A stretch of DNA of 34,655 nt from an uncultured Planctomycetaceae bacterium. GTDB taxonomy: Bacteria; Planctomycetota; Planctomycetia; Pirellulales; UBA1268. Of the stretch, positions 27,681 to 34,655 are shown one piece after another. The position numbers and the translations under genes were made by a program. The DNA is taken from positions 1 through 34,655 of the forward strand of contig CAJBCV010000185.1 in NCBI GenBank assembly GCA_903951635.1, given 5' to 3'. The notes under the pieces were generated by a model. That model searched no databases and was not told the origin of the DNA. It saw nothing but the letters and a program-made list of their open reading frames with translations. Each line of letters opens with the position of its first letter. Positions within the stretch are counted from its first letter, which is position 1.

Positions 27681-30009
27681 GGGTTACTCCGAGAATCCGC
27701 GCGAGGATCGGCAACACCTTTGCGGCCCGGCCTTCGTCGAGGTCGCGCGGTGCGCCGATCGACTTCTCCTTCGCCGCGCCGGGACCGTCAGTCTTTAGCT
27801 GACGAACGCGTTCGCCCATCTGGCGGCGCTCAGCTGGGGCGAAGTCGGAGAAGGCGCGACGGACGAGCGGGAGCACATCTTGGAATTCCTCTGCGCTGAA
27901 GCCGGCGAGCCAGCGATCGAACGCGATCCAAATACCTTCGAGGTGCAGAAGTACAAGGCCGCTGCCCCGCAATAGACCGGTCGCCCAGAGTGCGCATTCA
28001 GCGGGCGGCAGGACGCGAGACATTTCGCGCCCAGCAATTCGCGCAACATCGTCGGACGACAGGCGATTCCTCTCCAAGAGCGTGCGACAGCACCAACCGC
28101 GTACCAGTGCCGAGACATCGGATTCGACGAGCACCGCGAGCCGGTCACACCATTCGATGTTGAGGTCGTCGCGGCCCAGAAGGTCGAGCGCTTGCGTGGT
28201 GTTCGTCATCGCGGCGAGTATCCGTTGGGCCGCTTCTTCGTCAAGCGAAGTGCAGGCGGCACGGAGGCCGACCGAGGCTCGCTCGAACAGGCCGACCAGC
28301 AATGGCTCGACGTGCTCGGCCTGCGTTCCGCGAACGTCGCCGTAGCGAGCGAGGCGCGCGAGCGGAAGCATGGCGTCCATGAGCTGCCGGACATCGGCCG
28401 CGACGGCGGCACGCATGTGCAGCACACCGACAAGGCGGTCTATGACGGAGTTGAGACCGGATTTCAACGCGTCGTCCAGAAGCTCGATGACACGAGCGAG
28501 TTCCAGGGCGCTTTCGGCTTCGTGAACCGTCTTGGCTGATGCGGCGGTGACGATCGTGTTGCCCCAGACGCTCGCTTCGATCATGCGTACGGCGAACTCG
28601 GGCTCCCAGGAGAGCCGCCACACCTCGTGGAACGTCGACGTCCTTCGATCGCTCCGGGCCATCTTTCCCCAGTCGACACCGAGGAGGTTCAGACGCCGTA
28701 AGAGCCGACTCCGCTCGAGATCGGATTCCTTGCGCAGGTCGAGATCAAGCGGCACGATTTCAGCGGACGCTTTCAGCCGGAGCGACTTCTGCAGGCGAGC
28801 AAGATCCTGCAAGAGCGGGACGGCCGGCACGTCGTCGGGAACCTCCCCCATCGCGGTACCGATTTCCAGCCGATCACGAATGAGGCGGAGCGGGGCCGAC
28901 TCGCCGTGGCAATAGACCGAGAGAATCGCTTCGTTGAGTTCGGCGAGGCCAGGGCTGCGTAAGTCGCGCATCGCGGCGAGGGCATCGGAGAGACGCACGG
29001 CTTCGATGACACTCGCGCTGGAGGCATCCAGATCGGCTTCCCGTAAGAGCCGCGCGGCCGTGGCAAGCCAGTGCATCGCCGCGGACGCCGGCGCATGCCA
29101 GAGATGGGCGTACCAGCCAGGCGAATTAATTCCAGCGCCGTAGCCTGAGCGATAGGTGAGTCGTGAATTGGTCCAGGGGATCCATGTGGTGATCGTTTTG
29201 ACCTTTTCCAGGCCACGCAGTCGGGACTCGTCGTCCGAGGTACGGCACCCTTCACGCTTGCCGTCGAGGGCGTCGTCGTCAAGCACCGGAGCATGCCACG
29301 CGCCGCAGACGACGGCGACTCGCTCGAACTTCTCCCTCCGCACCGCGCGGATCGTGCGCCGCATGTGCGCCTCGCGCATCAAGTCACGTTCGGACCCACC
29401 CGGAATCTCCCCTCGGACGACTCGCATGGCTTCTACGATCGCCGTGAATAGGTCCGTCGGATCCTTACGTCGCTCAATCTGATGCTCCCACCAGAGCTCA
29501 TGGTCTTTGTAGCCGGCCGCCTCGGCCAACAGCGCCAGCGGGTCGGTCCGCCATGCCGGGTCTTCCTCCGATGGCGGAGTGTAGCTCGGCGACGTCTCTA
29601 CTTCCGTGGCGGCGGTTGTCGCCGATCCGCGTGCGTTCATCTGGGCTTCGGATTCGACCTTCGCGAGGATCTTCGCTTTCTCCTTGCGTCGAATCGCAAT
29701 CTGGTGCGTCTGCGGCAAGTCCATCAGTCTCACCGGCACACCGGCGGCGTGTGCCCAACGGATCGCTTGCCACTCGGGTGAAAACTCCGCGAACGGATAA
29801 TACGAGGCGTCGCTCGGCTCATCGGCGGCGTAAATCAAAAGCGCGACCGGCGGGCGCAGTTCCTCGCGCCTAGCGAGCTGCAGCGCGTCTTCGGCATCCG
29901 TCGGACCTTCGACGACGACGACATCCGGCCGCCAGGCCTCCAGCGCGGCTCGCAGACTTCGCGCGCAGCCTGGCCCGTGGTGACGAATGCCGAAGACTTG
30001 CGTGGACAT
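27589..30009 (-). CDS. DUF5682 family protein (YehM-like), TraB/ChaN-like N-terminus
   Basis: 806 residues, similar in organisation to E. coli YehM. The N-terminal ~240 residues carry motifs resembling the TraB/PrgY/ChaN/EreA-type fold: GIRHHGPG (7-14, G-x-x-H), PDVVVVEGP (28-36), RDLMREAHMRRTI (around 208-220) and RVAVVCGAWH (230-239, G-A-x-H). Conserved His and Glu of this kind form a metal site or hydrolase centre in that superfamily. The rest is a long, mostly helical region without recognised domains. The native C-terminus (GRAAKVLPILARILG) is followed by a 30-residue tail that overlaps the VWA gene by 92 nt. It starts 17 bp after the MoxR gene. Activity is unknown; a hydrolase role is inference. 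Confidence 0.88.
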   Translation of the reverse strand: MSTQVFGIRHHGPGCARSLRAALEAWRPDVVVVEGPTDAEDALQLARREELRPPVALLIYAADEPSDASYYPFAEFSPEWQAIRWAHAAGVPVRLMDLPQTHQIAIRRKEKAKILAKVESEAQMNARGSATTAATEVETSPSYTPPSEEDPAWRTDPLALLAEAAGYKDHELWWEHQIERRKDPTDLFTAIVEAMRVVRGEIPGGSERDLMREAHMRRTIRAVRREKFERVAVVCGAWHAPVLDDDALDGKREGCRTSDDESRLRGLEKVKTITTWIPWTNSRLTYRSGYGAGINSPGWYAHLWHAPASAAMHWLATAARLLREADLDASSASVIEAVRLSDALAAMRDLRSPGLAELNEAILSVYCHGESAPLRLIRDRLEIGTAMGEVPDDVPAVPLLQDLARLQKSLRLKASAEIVPLDLDLRKESDLERSRLLRRLNLLGVDWGKMARSDRRTSTFHEVWRLSWEPEFAVRMIEASVWGNTIVTAASAKTVHEAESALELARVIELLDDALKSGLNSVIDRLVGVLHMRAAVAADVRQLMDAMLPLARLARYGDVRGTQAEHVEPLLVGLFERASVGLRAACTSLDEEAAQRILAAMTNTTQALDLLGRDDLNIEWCDRLAVLVESDVSALVRGWCCRTLLERNRLSSDDVARIAGREMSRVLPPAECALWATGLLRGSGLVLLHLEGIWIAFDRWLAGFSAEEFQDVLPLVRRAFSDFAPAERRQMGERVRQLKTDGPGAAKEKSIGAPRDLDEGRAAKVLPILARILGVTHEHHRGRTSSPMATCARQAGRRRHARHRPR

Positions 30010-30026
30010 GGCTGCCTGGCTTGGGG

Positions 30027-31160
30027 TTAACTAAAATCGCGGCTCGAACGATACAGATCCTTCCAGGCGTCGCGCTCTTTCACCACCGTCTGCAGATACT
30101 CTTGCCAGATGATCTGATCCTGGACTGGGTCCTTCACGACGGCACCCTGCAGCCCCGAAATGATGTCGGAGGCCCGGAGCACGCCGTCCCCGAAGAACGC
30201 CGCCATGGCGACGCCGCCGCAGACGACGGAGATCGCTTCCGCTGTCGAAAGGGATCCGCTCGGCGATTTGAGCTTCGTCTTGCCGTCTTCCGTGGCCCCG
30301 TTGCGGAGCTCGCGGAAGATCGTGACGACGCGGCGAATCTCTTCCAATGCCGGTCTCTCGGCCGGCAAATCGAGAGCGCGGCCGAGTTGCTCGGCGCGGC
30401 GTGACACGATTGTCAGCTCGTCCTCCAGCGTGTCGGGCACCGGCAAGACGACGGTGTTGAATCGCCGCATCAGCGCGCTCGACAGCTCGTTCACACCCTT
30501 GTCGCGGTTATTCGCCGTGGCGATTACGTTGAAGCCCTTTACGGCTTGCACGTCGGTCCCTAGCTCCGGAATCGGGAGCGTCTTTTCCGAGAGGATCGTA
30601 ATCAGCGTGTCTTGCACTTCGCTCGAAATTCGCGTGAGCTCCTCGACGCGAGCGATCCTGCCGCTCTCCATCGCGGTCATCAACGGGCTGGACACGAGCG
30701 CATTTCGCGACGGGCCTTCCGCCAAGAGTCGTGCATAGTTCCAGCCGTAGCGCAGGGCGGAGTCGTCTGTGCCGGCAGTCCCTTGGATCAGCAACCCGGA
30801 CGTGCCACAGATGGCTGCGGCGAGATGCTCGCTGACCCAGCTCTTGGCGGTGCCAGGGACACCATAGAGAAGCAGCGCACGGTCGGTGGCGAGCGTCGCG
30901 ATGGCGATCTCGATAAGCCGCTCGTGGCCAACGTACTTCGCTGTGATCTCGAAGCCGGAGGGAAGCGTGCCGCCCAGAAGATACAGCTTTACGGCCCAGG
31001 GCGAAAGCTTCCAGTTTGGCGGCTTTTGGCGATCGTCGGCCTCGGACAGCGCTGCGATCTCCGCGGCAAATTGTTGTTCTGCGCGCAGACGAAGTGTGCC
31101 CTCGGCATCGGGCGAGGAGGCCGGCGCGGAAGTTCCGTCGTTTTTCTTCTTAAGAGCCAT
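30027..31160 (-). CDS. MoxR-type AAA+ ATPase (YehL-like)
   Basis: A 377-residue AAA+ ATPase of the MoxR group, closest in context to E. coli YehL. Walker A is GVPGTAKS (100-107), with Ala-Lys-Ser replacing the usual GKT. The Walker B region reads RIARVEELTR (about 168-177). Sensor 1 is in NVIATANNRDKGVNELS, with the Arg-finger region at ALMRRFN (229-235). The C-terminal lid is helical. MoxR ATPases work with VWA-domain partners as chaperones that insert cofactors or activate enzymes or complexes (NorQ/NorD, CbbQ/CbbO and RavA/ViaA are known pairs). The VWA partner is two genes downstream. It lies 46 bp after the DUF5691 gene and 17 bp before the DUF5682 gene. Confidence 0.93.
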   Translation of the reverse strand: MALKKKNDGTSAPASSPDAEGTLRLRAEQQFAAEIAALSEADDRQKPPNWKLSPWAVKLYLLGGTLPSGFEITAKYVGHERLIEIAIATLATDRALLLYGVPGTAKSWVSEHLAAAICGTSGLLIQGTAGTDDSALRYGWNYARLLAEGPSRNALVSSPLMTAMESGRIARVEELTRISSEVQDTLITILSEKTLPIPELGTDVQAVKGFNVIATANNRDKGVNELSSALMRRFNTVVLPVPDTLEDELTIVSRRAEQLGRALDLPAERPALEEIRRVVTIFRELRNGATEDGKTKLKSPSGSLSTAEAISVVCGGVAMAAFFGDGVLRASDIISGLQGAVVKDPVQDQIIWQEYLQTVVKERDAWKDLYRSSRDFS

Positions 31161-31206
31161 GAGATGGTTCGAGTGGGTGGGATTGGATCAGTTCGACGGA
31201 TTGGAT

Positions 31207-32868
31207 TTACGAGCCCTCGGTCAATGTGGTCCGTTTCGCGAGCTCTTGGCGGAGTGCCTCGCCGAAGAGGCGGCGAACGCGAACGCGTTCCGAAAAGCCC
31301 TCGATCGCTTGACCGGCGGCGCGGCACTGCCACTCGTCGCCGACGGGCGCCTCCCACACTTCCAACTGCGGCGTCAAGAGTTCGCTCGGCACCGCATCGG
31401 CGGCCAGGGGGAGGGTCTTAGTCCAGGCGTGGATCAGGTTGACGTTCGTCTGACGCATGGCGGCACGCGCTCCGGCGAGGACGTGCGTTGCGAATGGTGT
31501 GCTCCAAGGCATCACCGCGCGCGGCAACAACTGGCCGAGCACGGCATCGAGTCGCTCCGGGAGCGCTTGCATGAGCCGAGTGATGATTCGCTCAATCTCG
31601 GTCGCCGGCATCGCTCCGACGACTTCGACGAGCCTTTCCCAAACATTCGCCACCGGTTCCGGATTCCCGCGCGTGGCCTTCTCGGCCCAATACACCGCGA
31701 GGGGTGAAAGCCACGCAGCGCTCGCCTGGTCTTGAGGTGCGAATGTCACCGCCGCGCGCGTCCAACCATCGACGATTGCGTCGGAGAAATCATCATTCTC
31801 GACGGCCGTCAGGATCTCGGCGGGCTCGTGCGCGAACTTGGTCGTCCAATGCGAGGGGCGGACTTGTGCGACGATATTCGTGAGCCAGAACGCGCGTGTG
31901 CCAACATGCTCGTTGCCGGTGGATCGTGCTGGCGGCTTCGCGGGGATGCCGTCGCGCTCGGTCGCCGCATCGATGTCCTGCGGCGGATTCGAGGCGATGA
32001 TGAGCTTGTCATGGGCCCGGCCCGACTGCCTGAGCGACAGAATCGAATCAGCGCGTGCTACGAAGCGTTCGGTGAGTTTCGACGTCGGCAGTGTCGCGAG
32101 CATTTCGGCAGCGAGCGACCGGACCGTGATCGATCGATCGTCAAGTGCGGCTTCGAGCGTCGGCTCGTCGGCCGAGGTAAGGTGAGCTCTCAAGGCATTG
32201 AGCAATTCCGCCCGACAATCTGCCCTTTCGGTCTTCCAGATTTCGGTTAATCGGCGCCGCGCCTCGTCCGGCTCGATCCGATGCCACGCTTGAAGCGTCG
32301 CTTTCCGTTGCTCGGCTGAGCCCTCGTTCCAAGCCCGTTCGAGGCCTTGGCGATCGGTCGCTTCTCCGGCACAGAGCTTTACCGTTTGGTCCAGTGATTC
32401 GATCCAGTTCCACTCCGCCCGGAACTGTGCGAGCCAGCGGCCGCGCTTGCTCAGGACCGGGAGGATCGCGGCCCGGAGCGTTGCGTCCTTCTGTTCGAGC
32501 GCGAGCGGAAGAAATTCATGCGGTAGCGCGAGCCCTACGTCGCGAAGACGGCGTAGAGCATCCGAGAGAAACTCGCGATCGTTCCCGAGCACGGCGTCGC
32601 GCAAGAAGGACGCGATCCGCGATGACGCGACCGGCCCGGTCTCTGCCGGAGCGGCGTCTGGTGCTGCGATGCCCGATGCCGGCCGACGGCCGGCGGTCAG
32701 ATAGATCGCCTCTGCTCCGGCAGCGAGGAGGAGCCGGCGCTCGCGTTCGACGATGCCGGCGGCGGCGACGAGTTCTGCCGTTGGATCGGTGCCGTTGAAT
32801 GCGGCGGCATCACCGGCCGCCGGAGCTCGGGCCGTCCCGGTGAGTGCGAGCTTGAGAAGTTGTTCCAT
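31207..32868 (-). CDS. DUF5691-type helical-repeat protein
   Basis: 553 residues from the ATG at 32868 (MEQLLKLALTGTARAP); an upstream in-frame ATG at 32949 overlaps the SWIM gene and adds residues without family character. The N-terminus EQLLKLALTGTARAP and the ELVAAAGIVERERRLLLAAGAEAIYLTAGR region are what I associate with the DUF5691 family. The middle part (CRAELLNALRAHLTSADEPTLEAALDDRSITVRSLAAEMLATLP) is a HEAT-like repeat. It is predicted to be a cytosolic all-helical scaffold. It begins 17 bp after the SWIM gene stop and is always expected beside the MoxR/DUF5682/VWA genes in such operons. Its biochemical role is unknown. Confidence 0.8.
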   Translation of the reverse strand: MEQLLKLALTGTARAPAAGDAAAFNGTDPTAELVAAAGIVERERRLLLAAGAEAIYLTAGRRPASGIAAPDAAPAETGPVASSRIASFLRDAVLGNDREFLSDALRRLRDVGLALPHEFLPLALEQKDATLRAAILPVLSKRGRWLAQFRAEWNWIESLDQTVKLCAGEATDRQGLERAWNEGSAEQRKATLQAWHRIEPDEARRRLTEIWKTERADCRAELLNALRAHLTSADEPTLEAALDDRSITVRSLAAEMLATLPTSKLTERFVARADSILSLRQSGRAHDKLIIASNPPQDIDAATERDGIPAKPPARSTGNEHVGTRAFWLTNIVAQVRPSHWTTKFAHEPAEILTAVENDDFSDAIVDGWTRAAVTFAPQDQASAAWLSPLAVYWAEKATRGNPEPVANVWERLVEVVGAMPATEIERIITRLMQALPERLDAVLGQLLPRAVMPWSTPFATHVLAGARAAMRQTNVNLIHAWTKTLPLAADAVPSELLTPQLEVWEAPVGDEWQCRAAGQAIEGFSERVRVRRLFGEALRQELAKRTTLTEGS

Positions 32869-32885
32869 ATTACTCTGCCGCGTCG

Positions 32886-34217
32886 TCACAACGTTCGATA
32901 GAGCCCACGCACCGTCATGCCGAGCGGCTGCAGTTCGCGACCGTTCCATTCAACCACGACATCACAAGGTTCCCCGCCGCCGAGTGCGAGCGCATGCCAG
33001 TAGTCGCCTTTTGCCAAAGGCAATGCTTCCCCCGTATTGTCGCGTAATCGCCAACGCTCCGCGGTTCCGGTCATCGAGCCATTCGATGGAGGGACGAAAA
33101 TCGCTGCACCGACGACGTATCCGGCAAGTGTGAGCCATGGCTGGCGCCCGGCGCGATCCGCTGCATCACCGAGCAGTTCGTCGATCGTGACGCGACCCGG
33201 CAGCGGCTCGGACGTCGATTCCACGTCGCGTCGGGCCAGGATCCTCGCCCGTTGCTTCGCCACGCCCGGATAGTAGACCAGCGTCGCGTGCAGTTCCGAG
33301 CCGGGTACGATCGCTTGCTCAAACGGCTGCGTGGCGATCGAGAACTGTGCGATGAGCGCTGTCTGACCGGTCGAACGCCCGGCGAGCCACGACCGCTGCA
33401 CGCGAAGTCGCTCGGAGTCATCGGTCCGCTGTCCGATGCATACCCAAAGGTCATCGATGCGTTCGCCATCGCGGTCTACTTCTTCCTGCGTCAGATTCCA
33501 GCCGATTGTTTGGCGGATGTCGCTTGCCAGCGCATTATCGATCGCGTCGATCCGTCGGTAGGCGTGAATCAGCAACTCCAATCGGCCGAATTCCATCAGC
33601 AAGTGCTCGGGCCAATCGGACCCGGCGCCGACGATATCGCCCCAGCGCGCTACCAAGCCTGCAATGCCGGGTGCTTGAGCATCGACGAGCCGCTTGGCTT
33701 GCTCGGCAAAGAATGTCGGCGGCTGACGCTCGAGCCCAGCGAGCCCTTCGCGCACGCGGTCGCACATCCAGAGTTCGATCCGGTCGAGTCCTTCGCGGAC
33801 GTGTGCAGCTCGCTCGGCTTGGCGTTTGGCTTGGGCTTTCTCGTCGATTGGTTTCGCGGCACCGTCGGCTTGCTTCTCGGTCTTCTTCGCGCTACGAGCT
33901 TGCCGCTTCGCGAGCCAATCTCGCACCCAATCGGGTGAATCACCGGCAGCGAGCGCCGCCTCGCCGTCGGCTGCCATGAGAAGCAAGCCGAGTGAATGTT
34001 TGCAGGGAAACTTGCGACTTGGGCAAGAACAATGGTAGCCCATGTCCGCGCGGTCGATCTTCACCTGATAGACGGCGCTGCCTTGACAGAGGCCCCACAG
34101 CGCTTCGTCATTGCGGCCGAGCACGGTCCAGTGTCTCGCCGCGGCGAGTTTCTTCCCGGCGGCGAGCGACGCCGGGTCGGGGGCCATAGCCGAAACTTGC
34201 TCGCCTGAAAGCGTCAT
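32886..34217 (-). CDS. SWIM zinc-finger protein (YehQ-like)
   Basis: 443 residues with an N-terminal SWIM zinc finger: CSCPSRKFPCKH, that is Cys63-x-Cys65-x6-Cys72-x-His74, matching CxCx(n)CxH. SWIM fingers bind DNA or partner proteins. A basic, charged helical linker follows (KRQARSAKKTEKQADGAAKP, about residues 105-130), then a long region of unknown fold ending in a beta-rich segment (WHALALGGGEPCDVVVEWNGRELQPLGMTVRGLYRTL). It is the first gene of the operon, and its ATG at 34217 is preceded by CGGACGGCAG. It corresponds in position and domain to E. coli YehQ. The function is unknown; the finger suggests the module senses or recruits a nucleic acid or protein target. Confidence 0.9.
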   Translation of the reverse strand: MTLSGEQVSAMAPDPASLAAGKKLAAARHWTVLGRNDEALWGLCQGSAVYQVKIDRADMGYHCSCPSRKFPCKHSLGLLLMAADGEAALAAGDSPDWVRDWLAKRQARSAKKTEKQADGAAKPIDEKAQAKRQAERAAHVREGLDRIELWMCDRVREGLAGLERQPPTFFAEQAKRLVDAQAPGIAGLVARWGDIVGAGSDWPEHLLMEFGRLELLIHAYRRIDAIDNALASDIRQTIGWNLTQEEVDRDGERIDDLWVCIGQRTDDSERLRVQRSWLAGRSTGQTALIAQFSIATQPFEQAIVPGSELHATLVYYPGVAKQRARILARRDVESTSEPLPGRVTIDELLGDAADRAGRQPWLTLAGYVVGAAIFVPPSNGSMTGTAERWRLRDNTGEALPLAKGDYWHALALGGGEPCDVVVEWNGRELQPLGMTVRGLYRTL

Positions 34218-34462
34218 GCAGTCTGCCGTCCGTGATTCGCCGCTCGGACATCTCCGACAATTGTCTGCGCGGATCGGAACGATTCAAGAGTGTCCCCGAT
34301 ACCACGCCCTGAACGAAGTCCCCAACACACCGAATCACAGCAAGATGCGAAATCAGATGATCGGGGTGGCGATCCCGATCCCGGCGTTGTGAGTTGGAAA
34401 GACGCGATCGTTTCGGACGCGGGTGTGTCTGACTGCATCGAACCAACTGACCGCTCGCCAGA
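34218..34462. other. intergenic region upstream of the SWIM-MoxR operon
   Basis: 245 bp between the operon start and the IS3-type transposase stop. It should contain the operon promoter on the minus strand and the end of the insertion sequence. I cannot single out convincing boxes or the terminal repeat. Confidence 0.4.
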
Positions 34463-34655
34463 CTACCCATCGAAACCTTGCGAGTCTGCTTTCGTGGTCA
34501 TCTCTGCCCCCCGAGTGGCGGCGGGCACGCAGAGCTGACCGGCTTGGGTTTGTTGTACCAGGCGATATGAGGGTTCAGGGTTGGGTCTGGCCCAGGCACA
34601 CGCGGCGGCGAACCCGGCCGGGGTCTGAAAACCGAGAGAGCTGTGAGGCCTCCGG
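34463..34655 (-). CDS. IS3-family transposase, C-terminal part (5' end beyond window)
   Basis: Reading in from the right edge, the frame gives RRPHSSLGFQTPAGFAAACAW, then 40 further residues, ending at the TAG 34463-34465. RPHSSLG-x-x-TPA-x-FA is the signature of the C-terminus of the integrase-core (rve) transposase subunit of IS3-family elements, just after the catalytic Glu. About 63 residues are visible. Whether the element is intact cannot be seen. Its presence directly upstream of the MoxR operon adds to the accessory character of this part of the window. Confidence 0.85.
   Translation of the reverse strand, partial: RRPHSSLGFQTPAGFAAACAWARPNPEPSYRLVQQTQAGQLCVPAATRGAEMTTKADSQGFDG

Overview
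The window is GC-rich, densely coded chromosome, most likely from a planctomycete of the Pirellulales type. This is inferred from the gene content: separate coaC and coaB genes, a yicC-gmk-rpoZ-coaC-coaB run, a planctomycete-style omega subunit, a 65-residue basic protein of a kind I know only from planctomycetes, and secreted 23-residue leucine-rich repeats. No rRNA or other taxonomic marker is present.

Positions 1-14175 are core metabolism on the minus strand. In transcription order: pheA (Phe biosynthesis), tpiA (glycolysis), secG (protein export), yicC (RNase), gmk (GMP kinase), rpoZ (RNA polymerase omega), coaC and coaB (coenzyme A), argC and argJ (arginine), an acidic protein, a TPR protein, purine nucleoside phosphorylase, a Gfo/Idh/MocA oxidoreductase, and ileS, which runs off the left edge. 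Positions 14368-19293 hold the chaperone pair dnaK-clpB on the plus strand. A sequence matching the sigma-54 consensus exactly lies before dnaK, and a strong intrinsic terminator lies immediately before the clpB ribosome binding site.

Positions 19855-25930 look like a degenerate genomic island. An intact tRNA-Ser(UGA) marks the left end and a 57-nt copy of its 3' half marks the right end. Inside, on the minus strand, are remnants of a secreted repeat protein and a truncated polymorphic-toxin-like protein followed by a probable immunity gene. An IS256-family element sits exactly between the two truncated genes. No intact integrase is present; a frame-broken stretch next to the tRNA may be its relic.

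Positions 26499-34217 hold a five-gene minus-strand operon, transcribed as SWIM zinc-finger protein, DUF5691-type helical-repeat protein, MoxR AAA+ ATPase, DUF5682 protein and VWA protein. Four of the five correspond to the uncharacterised Escherichia coli yehL/yehM/yehP/yehQ set. The window ends in the C-terminus of an IS3-family transposase. The island and this operon are visibly less GC-rich than the left half, consistent with accessory DNA. The best candidates for new biology are the five-gene MoxR-VWA module, the interrupted toxin-immunity locus, and the sigma-54/attenuator arrangement of dnaK-clpB.
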